This document shows positions 9,195 to 17,766 of a stretch of DNA of 64,000 nt, piece by piece; the stretch's first letter is position 1; the number at the start of each line of letters is the position of its first letter. A program made the position numbers and the translations under genes. The notes under the pieces were generated by a model that saw nothing but the letters and a program-made list of their open reading frames with translations, searched no databases and had not been told where the DNA came from. The stretch is from Planococcus halocryophilus (GTDB taxonomy: Bacteria; Bacillota; Bacilli; Bacillales_A; Planococcaceae). The stretch lies in contig NZ_CP016537.2 in the NCBI RefSeq assembly GCF_001687585.2, forward strand, positions 2,638,001 through 2,702,000. Reading direction: 5' to 3'.

Positions 9195-10559
9195 CTATTT
9201 TTTCGCGAGGATAGGCAATTTATTAAATCTAGATTTAACACTAGTTAAAGTATCAAATAAGTATATAAGTAAAAAGATACCAAAAAACCATAAAATTCTT
9301 GACTGTGAAGAAGTACTAAATATACTCAACATCGACTGTATAGTTAAACTATAGAAGACGACGTTCATAACGGTCTGTTCTTCTCTGCCTTTGATAAATA
9401 TTGTATATACCCTACTGATAATAAATCCCGTTAAGAAAGCAAATAAGATTACACCAATCCACCCAAAATTAAAAAATGCTTCTCCATACGGACCAGCCGG
9501 CATTCCGAAATTTGTAGATCCCGTCAACTCATGCGCAATTAGAACTGTCCCATCAATAATTTCTGGTTTATTGTCCCAAAATTTCCTTGGGATTGGAGCG
9601 AATATAATATTAAGCAATGGCTTTCCAAGCTGATAGTCAATTTCACCACTCAATAGTGACTCTACCAACCACGGAACTGTGTTAGCTCTGCCTGTTGCTC
9701 CTGCAGCATTAACTATTAAGCTCCAAAGGTTATCTATAGAAAAATGGGATTGACTAACCTTTCTTAGAATCCCTACTAATTCTACGAATAGTAATGCTAT
9801 CAAACCTACTGTAATTAATTGCAAGATATTAATCTTCTTTACAACATAATGAAATACCATCAAAAAAGGCAGCACGATGCCTAGCACCACATTGGCTCGA
9901 CCACCAAACAAAATCAACATACTTACAGTTGCTAATAGTATTAGAATCGATTTCTTCTTATATCCACCTGTTAGAAGTATTAAAGCTGAGATGCCACCTA
10001 TACCAACCAACTGTCTGAGATAGCCTAATCCAGAGTATGCAGTAGTTGTATGAGTCATCGCATTTAGCATACCTGATATACCACCGATAACATACAGAGT
10101 ATAAATAAAAGATGCTATTGCTATCAACCAAAGAAAATAGGCAACTTTTCTATTTTGCTTAACCATAGGGAGCTTGATTTTTATAGTAGAATTGAATACT
10201 AGATTATTACTTATTAAATATCCAAAATAAAAAAAGAAATACCAACAAATAATAATTAACAAAGAATACTCTTCCCCTAGCTTAAAATCCATAAGTGAAG
10301 AATTTGTTAGATCTTTGTTTAAGAAATCTATTACTGCTAGTAGCATTGAGATTGATAAGATCACAAAGGGGTGAAATATGTCTTTGCATAAAAAAAGCGG
10401 CATTAAAATTAAAAAAATTGAAATTACTACTAAAACTCCAACTAGTGTGAAAGAAAATTCATATGACAAGCTAATTACAAATGCAATCGTTGATAGACAT
10501 AGTGTCATTAGTAAAATTCTTGGAATAGTAATGTGAAGTTCGCTTTTATATTCTATCAT
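9195..10559 (-). CDS. O-antigen/exopolysaccharide polymerase, Wzy type
   Basis: A 454-residue membrane protein with about 11-12 predicted helices and one large extracytoplasmic loop at about 260-370 that contains FAPIPRKFWDNKPEIIDG and GTVLIAHELTGS. This layout, with PR-rich loop residues, is usual in oligosaccharide repeat-unit polymerases. In Wzy-dependent systems the polymerase joins lipid-linked repeats on the outer face after Wzx export; the Wzz-like protein at the operon head would set chain length. It lies between glycosyltransferase genes and 8 bases past the upstream stop. Wzy proteins share little sequence, so the call rests on topology and context. Confidence 0.78.
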   Translation of the reverse strand: MIEYKSELHITIPRILLMTLCLSTIAFVISLSYEFSFTLVGVLVVISIFLILMPLFLCKDIFHPFVILSISMLLAVIDFLNKDLTNSSLMDFKLGEEYSLLIIICWYFFFYFGYLISNNLVFNSTIKIKLPMVKQNRKVAYFLWLIAIASFIYTLYVIGGISGMLNAMTHTTTAYSGLGYLRQLVGIGGISALILLTGGYKKKSILILLATVSMLILFGGRANVVLGIVLPFLMVFHYVVKKINILQLITVGLIALLFVELVGILRKVSQSHFSIDNLWSLIVNAAGATGRANTVPWLVESLLSGEIDYQLGKPLLNIIFAPIPRKFWDNKPEIIDGTVLIAHELTGSTNFGMPAGPYGEAFFNFGWIGVILFAFLTGFIISRVYTIFIKGREEQTVMNVVFYSLTIQSMLSIFSTSSQSRILWFFGIFLLIYLFDTLTSVKSRFNKLPILAKK

Positions 10560-10567
10560 CTTATAAT

Positions 10568-11671
10568 CTACCCACCAGTTTCTAAAAAGATTTCTTCGTA
10601 TTCCTTGACTATTTTATCACTTTTGAAATCTTCAGATCTTAATAACCCTTTACAGGAATATTCCGCACTAAGTACGTCGTTCTTTAGTAAGTTAATTATT
10701 TTATTTGAAATATCTACATAGTCTTCAACGTTAGACAATATTCCATATTCGTTGTTCTTTATAATTTCTAATGGACCTGAATTACAATTGGTTACGACGA
10801 CAGGTGTTCCAACTGCCATAGCTTCTACAATAACATGTCCAAAACCCTCCCATTTAGATGTTAAAGCAAAAAGATCAGAATTTTTTACATACTTCTGTGG
10901 ATTTTCTTTAAAACCTAGAAAAATTACTTTTTCTTCCAAATTTAATGTTGTTACTAACTTCTTTAACGAGCCTTCTTGTGACCCTTTTCCTAGTATAAGT
11001 AATCGCGATTTAATTTGGCTTTGAACTAAATTAAAAGCTCTAATTAAGGTTGTAAAATCTTTTTGCTCTTCTAATCTACCGACTGAAATAATTGTTTTCT
11101 CATTACCATTAATCTCTATATCTAATATTTCTTCATTCTTAATTTGATTAATATAGTCTATGTCAATTGGGTTGTATATTACCTTTATTTTTTCTTGCTT
11201 TATTTTAAAATTATTAATTAAATCTTCTTTGACACCATGTGACAAAGATATGACTTTAGCAGCATAATTATAACAAATTTTAGTTATTAACTTATTTAAA
11301 ACTGTAACTGTCCCAGATTGAGTTCTATTATTCGCTTCTCGAACAATTACAGGGATCTTCCTAAAACTTATAAATTCCGCCACTACTAGCATTATATTGT
11401 TAGGATTCATAGTAGTGAACAATAAATCTGGTTTTTCTAAAATAATTGTTTTTCTTAATTTTAATAGACACTTTCTTAATTTCCCACAGTCTAAATATTT
11501 GACAGTTACATTTTCAGACAATAAATCCATATAATGGTTATTTTTATCATTACCAAGTACAAGGACGATATTAAACTTCGAAGAATCTAATTTATTTAAA
11601 ATATTTACTACAGTTTTTTCTGCCCCTCCACCATTTAGCTGAAATAAGAATACAAGTATTTTTTTTTTCAA
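10568..11671 (-). CDS. glycosyltransferase, GT4 family
   Basis: A 367-residue GT-B enzyme. The N-terminal part has QLNGGGAEKTVVNILN, the Gly-rich start of GT4 proteins. The C-terminal part has VGRLEEQKDF at about 202 and the donor-binding EGFGHVIVEAMAVGTPVVVT at about 285 with the conserved E-x7-E pattern. It should transfer a sugar to the lipid-linked repeat unit. I start it at a TTG (11669-11671) because GAGGAG lies about 8 bases upstream; five more open codons precede it but contain that ribosome site. Acceptor and donor are not determinable. Confidence 0.82.
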   Translation of the reverse strand: MKKKILVFLFQLNGGGAEKTVVNILNKLDSSKFNIVLVLGNDKNNHYMDLLSENVTVKYLDCGKLRKCLLKLRKTIILEKPDLLFTTMNPNNIMLVVAEFISFRKIPVIVREANNRTQSGTVTVLNKLITKICYNYAAKVISLSHGVKEDLINNFKIKQEKIKVIYNPIDIDYINQIKNEEILDIEINGNEKTIISVGRLEEQKDFTTLIRAFNLVQSQIKSRLLILGKGSQEGSLKKLVTTLNLEEKVIFLGFKENPQKYVKNSDLFALTSKWEGFGHVIVEAMAVGTPVVVTNCNSGPLEIIKNNEYGILSNVEDYVDISNKIINLLKNDVLSAEYSCKGLLRSEDFKSDKIVKEYEEIFLETGG

Positions 11672-11709
11672 AATTCTACTCCTCAAAAAAATTATTTAAA
11701 ATTGAATAT

Positions 11710-12864
11710 TCATATTAATTCTTTCATTTTTTTTCTTATACTACTTTCAAACACTCTTCTATCAAAGTATTTTTCAAATAATTTTCTAGAATTTTTTTTC
11801 ATTAGTAATACATCTTCAGGAGCTAAGTTTACTAAATTATTTATCAATGAATCTACATCATCAGCAAAGTAATTTAATCCTGCTTGGTTTTCATTTATCA
11901 GATTCCATGTATCTTCTTTAGTAGAATTAATTAATGCAAGACCATAATCCATATAATCTAAACTTTTATAAGATAAACCTACGGACGTTTCATCTTTAAA
12001 TCCGTTGAAACCAAAATCACACATCTCCATTATTTTTTTCTTGTTAGATTCTTCGAATATTTTTCCATAGTAAATATACGGTATGCTCTCTACTTCTAAA
12101 TTCTCTATAAGCCAGTTTCTCTTTTCTCCATCTCCAATAATATGTATCTTAATTGGAATATTTCTTTTAACTAATCCTCTTCCTAAACTAATTAAAGTTT
12201 CAAAATCGTATATGTGCCCTATTGATCCCAAATAAAGAATGCTAATTTCATGTTCTCTTACTGTTTCAAATTTCACTATTTGTAAATTAGATTGTTTTGC
12301 AATATATATTGTTTGCACTTTGTCATGAAAAGATGACGCTATAAAATTTTTATAGTAGTTACATTCAACTATGACCTCATCAGCATTTTTAATTGCCAAA
12401 TTTCTAAATTTTTTCCATAAAAATAACCCAAAAAAATCACCTATTTTTTTAATTTTATTACTCAAAGGTATTGATTCAGGATGCAAATCTACTATATCAA
12501 TAATACATGGAATATTTGTTTTTTTACAAAAAAAGGAAACTAAAAATGCTCCGAAATTAGGCGGACATACGACATATACAAAATCTGTACGTGCCCGCTT
12601 TAAATATTGTAAAGATTTTATTCCAAATAATACGGTTGATACCATTCTCATTAAAGATATGTTTTTCTTATAACCTGGTACGTGGATACTTTTAAAGTTT
12701 TTGTTATCAAAAGTTACATACTGCTTCGAGTAATGATCATAGTCTGCATATAGTACTTGAGTTTCGTATTCACTTTTTAATGAATCATAAACCGCATAAG
12801 CTCGAACAGTATTACTCAAATTAAACACATAGGAAATTATAGTGATTTTTTTCTGTAAACTCAT
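11710..12864 (-). CDS. glycosyltransferase, GT4/GT-B-like
   Basis: A 384-residue protein. The N-terminal half has ISYVFNLSNTVRAYAVYDSL and FVYVVCPPNFGAFLVSFFCK, a membrane-associated Rossmann region seen in GT4 enzymes. The C-terminal half has ILYLGSIGHIYDFETLI at about 205 and SYKSLDYMDYGLALINS at about 305, where the E-x7-E donor motif is degenerate (YKSLDYMDYG). It is one of three consecutive glycosyltransferases serving the same repeat unit. The ATG start follows AGGAAGAG. The degenerate donor motif makes its activity less certain than that of its neighbours. Confidence 0.7.
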   Translation of the reverse strand: MSLQKKITIISYVFNLSNTVRAYAVYDSLKSEYETQVLYADYDHYSKQYVTFDNKNFKSIHVPGYKKNISLMRMVSTVLFGIKSLQYLKRARTDFVYVVCPPNFGAFLVSFFCKKTNIPCIIDIVDLHPESIPLSNKIKKIGDFFGLFLWKKFRNLAIKNADEVIVECNYYKNFIASSFHDKVQTIYIAKQSNLQIVKFETVREHEISILYLGSIGHIYDFETLISLGRGLVKRNIPIKIHIIGDGEKRNWLIENLEVESIPYIYYGKIFEESNKKKIMEMCDFGFNGFKDETSVGLSYKSLDYMDYGLALINSTKEDTWNLINENQAGLNYFADDVDSLINNLVNLAPEDVLLMKKNSRKLFEKYFDRRVFESSIRKKMKELI

Positions 12865-12898
12865 TCAATCTCTTCCTAACTAATTTTTCTATTCGCCG

Positions 12899-14113
12899 CT
12901 ATTCTTGAGTAAGACTATATAGTTTAGAGTAAAATCGATCTCTTCTTGGCGTTAATTTTTGTTGGGTGTACTCTTTTGCTTTTATATAATTTTTTTCAGC
13001 AGCTTCTTCTCTTAACTGAGGACTATTTATTAACTCTTCAATTTTATTAGCATAACTCTCAGTAGAATTATAAGGGGCTAGAAACTCACCTTCTAGTAAT
13101 TCTGGTATGCCATCTACTGGACTAGATATGCATGGTAATTTGTTAGCCATAGCTTCAATCAATGACCTTGGTAATCCTTCAGACATAGTTGGGAAAAAGT
13201 ACAAATCCGATGCTCTTAAAACTTTTTGCACCTCTTTGTAGCCGAATAATCCTCCCAAAAATTCCACATTTTCTCTTAAATCTAGTTTATTTGCATATTC
13301 TTCAAATTCCGGCATATATTTTCCCGACCCTATAAATTTTACTTTAACCTTATATCCTCTATTTAATAGAATTTTTAAAGTTTTAATAACTGTCAAATGC
13401 CCTTTTGTTTTTCCATCCATATAACCAGTATGACAAATAGTAAAATATTCATTTTCATTCTTTTTCTTGTTCTCCTCTTCATACGTAAAATCTGATTGCT
13501 TCAGATTTATAGTTGAGTAAGAATCATTAAAAAACTTTTTGCTTTCCCCGAATAAAATTGAATGACAGGGATACTCATTTTGCAGGGCTCGCTCAGTAAC
13601 ATAAGATACTCCATTGGCACTTTTGCATACTTCTTTTGCATGTAACACCCAAACTTTTTTTATTAGTTCATTCTTTAATTTCTTAATTAAATTTTTATTT
13701 TCATGTATTTCTAAAGCAGTTCGCGGATTTGCAACCATTTCTACTCCGAAAGGTTTCTTTGATTTTTTTACTGTATTAAGAGCAAGATAGGAAGTAGGAC
13801 TGGGTGCCCTTAGCAAGACTGCATCAGATTTACTAATAGCTGTTTTAATTATTTTCTTAATAATCAAACTTTTAGTCAACATTTCTTCAGGTCCCTTGAA
13901 ATCTGGCAATTTCACAAAAGAAATCCCTTCTCCATCTACTCGAAGTTTTTTTTCTAGAGGAAATTTTATATTTTTGAACCTTCCACATACTATTACTTCT
14001 TCAAATACATTTAAGTATCTTTTTAAAAAATCATAATCAATTACTCTTTCACTATAAATTTCACCATTTGGATATTCATAAAATCTGTGCTCTAACACTA
14101 CCATCAATTTCAT
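12899..14113 (-). CDS. glycosyltransferase, GT4 family
   Basis: A 404-residue GT-B glycosyltransferase. ICHTGYMDGKTKGHLTVIK at about 225 opens the C-terminal domain, and FFPTMSEGLPRSLIEAMANK at about 308 contains the EGxxxxxxEA donor signature. It probably acts on the cytoplasmic face in assembly of the exopolysaccharide repeat. The ATG start follows AAGGGGATAA. It lies 14 bases downstream of the ATP-grasp gene. Strong AT bias matches the surrounding operon core. Confidence 0.8.
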   Translation of the reverse strand: MKLMVVLEHRFYEYPNGEIYSERVIDYDFLKRYLNVFEEVIVCGRFKNIKFPLEKKLRVDGEGISFVKLPDFKGPEEMLTKSLIIKKIIKTAISKSDAVLLRAPSPTSYLALNTVKKSKKPFGVEMVANPRTALEIHENKNLIKKLKNELIKKVWVLHAKEVCKSANGVSYVTERALQNEYPCHSILFGESKKFFNDSYSTINLKQSDFTYEEENKKKNENEYFTICHTGYMDGKTKGHLTVIKTLKILLNRGYKVKVKFIGSGKYMPEFEEYANKLDLRENVEFLGGLFGYKEVQKVLRASDLYFFPTMSEGLPRSLIEAMANKLPCISSPVDGIPELLEGEFLAPYNSTESYANKIEELINSPQLREEAAEKNYIKAKEYTQQKLTPRRDRFYSKLYSLTQE

Positions 14114-14127
14114 TTCTTATTATCCCC

Positions 14128-15345
14128 TTAAATTTGTTTAACGATATCTTTCGTAATTATTTTGATATCTTCGCTTGCTCTTTCACAAATATTGTATGCT
14201 TCTCCTGCTGAATTTGACTGAGCTATTATGTATCCAGTTCTATCTACACTATTCGTAATTTCTTTCACTATGTCTCCAACATTTTTGTGAAAAAATACTT
14301 CTTTTACTTCTTTCAGTTCTTTTACTTTATCTATCCCTAAAATATTTGTAATTTCACCAAAACCAGCATTTAAGTATTTTATAGATGATCCTTTTTTTAG
14401 TGTATGCACTAAGTCTGGTTCATTTCCCAACGCAATTTCAATTGTATTTTTAACCATATCAATACCTGTCGAGAGAGGCACTAGATGCGACGTTATATTA
14501 TCTCCTCCCAACCTGGCTCCAACCTCAACAATTTTGGGTCCTTCTTCTGTAACTATAATTTCAGTGTGAGATGGTCCATTCTCAATTCCCAAAGAACTTA
14601 GTGCAGAAATTGTAATTTTCCGGATTTCTTTAATTAAATTCTCTTCCAATTTAGAGGGCTGTGTATGTCCCATTTCTACAAATCTAGGAGCTCCTGTTGT
14701 TATTTTATCGGTTATTGCTATAATTGTGGTCTTGCCTTTATAACTTATAGACTCCACGCTAACTTCTGGACCTTCCATGTATTCCTCAACCAAAATTTCA
14801 TTATTCGTAGAAAAGCGTGAACTGTAATCATAAGCAAATTTCACTATATCCATATTCTTCTTATCCTCTATTAAATACACACCTCTACTGCCCGAACTAT
14901 CTACAGGTTTAACAATAACTTTCCCTTTTATTTTCTCCAAAGCTTTTTCGTATTCTAAATAATTAGAGATCTTACAAAAATTCGGAATGGGCACATCATT
15001 GATTAGTAAATTCTCTCTCATCAACCTTTTATTTGTGACTCTTATTGCGGCTTCCTTTTCTATTCCTGGAATTTTCAACTCTGCTGATACGGCTGCTATA
15101 GATCTAATTGGCAGATCACTCGCCAACGTCATGATGCAATCAATCTGGTACTCTTTTGCTGCTGCAGTCACGCGAGCAACATCCAGAGTACTTATATTTA
15201 AAAAGATATCTGCAATTTCAGCACCCGGAGCGCTCGCATATTTATCTAAAACGATGACTTCCAAACCCATCTCTTTTGCTTTAATTATTGCTGGAACCTG
15301 AAGTATACTTGCTCCCAATATCATGATTTTCTTTTTATACTTCAA
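14128..15345 (-). CDS. ATP-grasp ligase in exopolysaccharide operon
   Basis: A 405-residue ATP-grasp enzyme. The preATP-grasp domain starts with IMILGASILQVPAIIKAKEMG. The ATP-grasp part has KVIVKPVDSSGSRGVYLI at about 140 (phosphate-binding loop), ILVEEYMEGPEVSVES at about 182 and KIVEVGARLGGDNITSHL at about 275 with metal-binding Glu. Family members join a carboxylate to an amine through an acyl phosphate. Next to a sugar aminotransferase it could attach an amino acid or other acid to an amino sugar, but that is inference. The start is TTG with AAGGTGAG upstream, nearly abutting the GNAT gene. Confidence 0.75.
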   Translation of the reverse strand: MKYKKKIMILGASILQVPAIIKAKEMGLEVIVLDKYASAPGAEIADIFLNISTLDVARVTAAAKEYQIDCIMTLASDLPIRSIAAVSAELKIPGIEKEAAIRVTNKRLMRENLLINDVPIPNFCKISNYLEYEKALEKIKGKVIVKPVDSSGSRGVYLIEDKKNMDIVKFAYDYSSRFSTNNEILVEEYMEGPEVSVESISYKGKTTIIAITDKITTGAPRFVEMGHTQPSKLEENLIKEIRKITISALSSLGIENGPSHTEIIVTEEGPKIVEVGARLGGDNITSHLVPLSTGIDMVKNTIEIALGNEPDLVHTLKKGSSIKYLNAGFGEITNILGIDKVKELKEVKEVFFHKNVGDIVKEITNSVDRTGYIIAQSNSAGEAYNICERASEDIKIITKDIVKQI

Positions 15346-15346
15346 A

Positions 15347-15856
15347 CTATCTCACCTTCCCCATCACTAATACATCGTGATAGCTACCATCTTTATACCA
15401 GTGTTTTTCAAGTGTTCCTTCTAATTTATAGCCACACTTTAAAAGCATATTTTTAGAATCAGAATTATATTCAAATAAATAGCCATATACGCGATTTACG
15501 TTTAGAACCTCAAAGCAAAAATCCAGTATAAGATTAAATGATTCTTGGCCAATTCCTTTACCTTGGCTGTCTTTTTCTCCAATATATATGTATGGATAGG
15601 TAGTTCTATTTAGTGGATCATAATCAGTATTTCCTACTATACCTATTATTTTTCCAGTCTCGATTATTTGTATTGCAAAGGTTTTATTGTATTTGTTTGT
15701 AGCTTTTGAATCGAACCAAACCTCATGCTCATTTCTTGTCACTGGAAATTTAGCACCAGTATAAATACGAATTTCTGGATCATTAATCCACTTTAGTGAT
15801 AAATTCATAACTTCTTCATTTAATGCAATAAGTTGTACTCTACTACCGATTATCAC
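15347..15856 (-). CDS. GNAT N-acetyltransferase, RimJ/RimL-like
   Basis: A 169-residue acetyl-CoA-dependent transferase. It has INDPEIRIYTGA at about 24, the acetyl-CoA pyrophosphate loop GEKDSQGKGIGQES at about 100 (Q/RxxGxG), and NSDSKNMLLKCGYKLEGTL at about 135, the usual end of the fold. In operons with a 4,6-dehydratase and an aminotransferase, GNAT proteins such as PseH acetylate the new amino group of the nucleotide sugar; I infer the same here. The GTG start overlaps the sugar-transferase stop by 1 base (TAGTG), indicating coupling. Confidence 0.8.
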   Translation of the reverse strand: MIIGSRVQLIALNEEVMNLSLKWINDPEIRIYTGAKFPVTRNEHEVWFDSKATNKYNKTFAIQIIETGKIIGIVGNTDYDPLNRTTYPYIYIGEKDSQGKGIGQESFNLILDFCFEVLNVNRVYGYLFEYNSDSKNMLLKCGYKLEGTLEKHWYKDGSYHDVLVMGKVR

Positions 15857-16470
15857 TATTCAACACTTCCTTTATTTTTGTTACTGTTTACAAAAATATT
15901 TCTTTTCATTAATACCGTTATTGCAGTATAGTAAACAATTTTTAAATCTAGACCAAATCTTAGATTATCTACATAATAAACATCATTTTTAAATTTCTCT
16001 GTTGTATTGACCGAATTTCTATAGAAAGCTTGATTGAAACCTGTAATTCCTGGTCTAACTTCAAGTTTTCTGACTTCCTCTTTTGAATATATATTCATCG
16101 CTTCTGGTAAGTCAGGTCGGGGTCCAACAATACTCATATCTCCTTTAATTATATTTAGCAACTGAGGAGTTTCATCTATACTAGTCTTACGTATTAACTT
16201 TCCAATCCTAGTTAGTCTTGGGTCATTTTCAGAATTAAAAGTGGAGCCATCTTCATTTCTCAAATCTGGAGCATTTAACTTCATAGAACGAAACTTGTAC
16301 ATTTTAAACACTTTTCCATTTTTACCCAAGCGAGATGCATTGTAAAATATTGGTCCTCTGTCCAAAAAGTATAAAATTGGCCCAACAACTACTAGAATTA
16401 ATAACCAAAAGGGTAAGGCTACTATTGATAATATTAAATCAAAAAATCTTTTTACAAACTTCTTATACAT
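15856..16470 (-). CDS. initiating sugar-phosphate transferase, PglC type
   Basis: A 204-residue monotopic transferase that moves a sugar phosphate from a UDP-sugar to undecaprenyl phosphate, the first committed step of repeat-unit assembly. Residues 3-35 include KRFFDLILS and one hydrophobic re-entrant helix. KMYKFRSM follows at about 57, then the catalytic Asp-Glu of SIDETPQLLNI at about 108 and SIVGPRPDLP at about 124. It is the short PglC/WecA-independent form without the extra N-terminal helices of WbaP. I choose the ATG at 16468-16470 because AGGTGA sits 6-7 bases upstream; a GTG three codons earlier overlaps that site. Confidence 0.9.
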   Translation of the reverse strand: MYKKFVKRFFDLILSIVALPFWLLILVVVGPILYFLDRGPIFYNASRLGKNGKVFKMYKFRSMKLNAPDLRNEDGSTFNSENDPRLTRIGKLIRKTSIDETPQLLNIIKGDMSIVGPRPDLPEAMNIYSKEEVRKLEVRPGITGFNQAFYRNSVNTTEKFKNDVYYVDNLRFGLDLKIVYYTAITVLMKRNIFVNSNKNKGSVE

Positions 16471-16485
16471 CGTTATCACCTTGCC

Positions 16486-17703
16486 TTAAATTTCTTTAAT
16501 TATATTATCCATAGATTTTATTATATATACTACATCTTCATCTTCTAGCATAGTATGCAAAGGCAAAGTAATTTCATTCTGATACATATCATATGCATTA
16601 GGAAAATCTTTAATATCAAATCCTAAATCCTTATAAGCGTTCAACATCGGCAACGGCTTATAATGAACATTACATGAAATACCTAACTCGGCCATCTTGA
16701 TAACAATTTCATTTCTCATATTTTCACTGATTCCTGGAATTCTTACTAAGTAAAGATGTCCAGATGAAGTATAATCTACACCAAAATGTGATAGAACTTC
16801 AACACCAATCCTTGAAAGTCCTTCATCGTACATTTCAATTACTTTTCTTCTTTTAGCCTTCAAGACTTCATATCTGCTTAATTGCACTAGGCCAATACTC
16901 GCCATAATATCCGTCATATTACATTTATAAGCCGGCATAATCACATCATATTCCCAAGAACCTTTTTGAGTTTTAGCCAATGCATCTTTTGATTGACCAT
17001 GAAGTGATAGCAACATGTATTGTTTATATATCCACTCATCATCCAAACCCAGATCATTTCTCCATGTAACAGCTCCACCTTCAGCAGTTGTTAGATTTTT
17101 TACCGCATGAAAAGAAAAACAGGTGAAATCCGCTGCTCGCCCGCTGTTAAGACCTTTTCTTACGGCACCAAATGCATGAGCTGAATCAGCAAGCACAACA
17201 GGACGCCCAATTAATTTCTGGAGCGTATTGTTAGCTTTATAAATTTGATTTTTATTTTCTATAGCCTTAAAAATTGCAGTGTAGTCACACATAAGTCCCG
17301 CTATATCGACAGCAATAATTGCTTTAGTTCTTTCAGTTATAGCTGCTTCCATTTTAGAATAATCCATTTCATATGAGTTCGGTGCTACATCTACTAGAAC
17401 GATTTTCGCTCCGACATGATGTATTACCGAAGCAGTTGCAGTGTAAGTATAAGCCGTAGTAATTACTTCATCACCTTCACCGATTCCTAATACTCGCAAG
17501 GTCATTTCCATGGCAGCAGTTGCAGAATTCAAACAGGCTGCTTTTGAAGTGCCGATATAATTTGCTAATCTTTTTTCGAACTCTTTAGTTTTAGGGCCTG
17601 TTGTAATCCATCCGGATTTTAAAGTATGAACTACCTCAGCAATTTCTTCGTCCGTAATATCTGGAGGAGAAAAAGGAATATCTCTCAATTTGTTTATAAC
17701 CAT
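16486..17703 (-). CDS. DegT/DnrJ/EryC1/StrS sugar aminotransferase
   Basis: A 405-residue PLP enzyme that should convert the 4-keto sugar made by the adjacent dehydratase into a 4-amino sugar. IPFSPPDITDEEIAEV opens the family fold, LNSATAAMEMTLRVLG at about 58 binds the cofactor phosphate, VLADSAHAFGA at about 178 carries the Asp that contacts the PLP nitrogen, and FSFHAVKNLTTAEGGA at about 205 holds the Schiff-base lysine. It is followed directly by the initiating transferase, as in Pgl-type pathways (PglF-PglE-PglC). The ATG start follows GTGAGGTAA. Confidence 0.9.
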   Translation of the reverse strand: MVINKLRDIPFSPPDITDEEIAEVVHTLKSGWITTGPKTKEFEKRLANYIGTSKAACLNSATAAMEMTLRVLGIGEGDEVITTAYTYTATASVIHHVGAKIVLVDVAPNSYEMDYSKMEAAITERTKAIIAVDIAGLMCDYTAIFKAIENKNQIYKANNTLQKLIGRPVVLADSAHAFGAVRKGLNSGRAADFTCFSFHAVKNLTTAEGGAVTWRNDLGLDDEWIYKQYMLLSLHGQSKDALAKTQKGSWEYDVIMPAYKCNMTDIMASIGLVQLSRYEVLKAKRRKVIEMYDEGLSRIGVEVLSHFGVDYTSSGHLYLVRIPGISENMRNEIVIKMAELGISCNVHYKPLPMLNAYKDLGFDIKDFPNAYDMYQNEITLPLHTMLEDEDVVYIIKSMDNIIKEI

Positions 17704-17766
17704 TAAAATTACCTCACTTAGAATTTTTAATCGTAGACTTCTCTTTGATCTTATATTAAATGAAAT

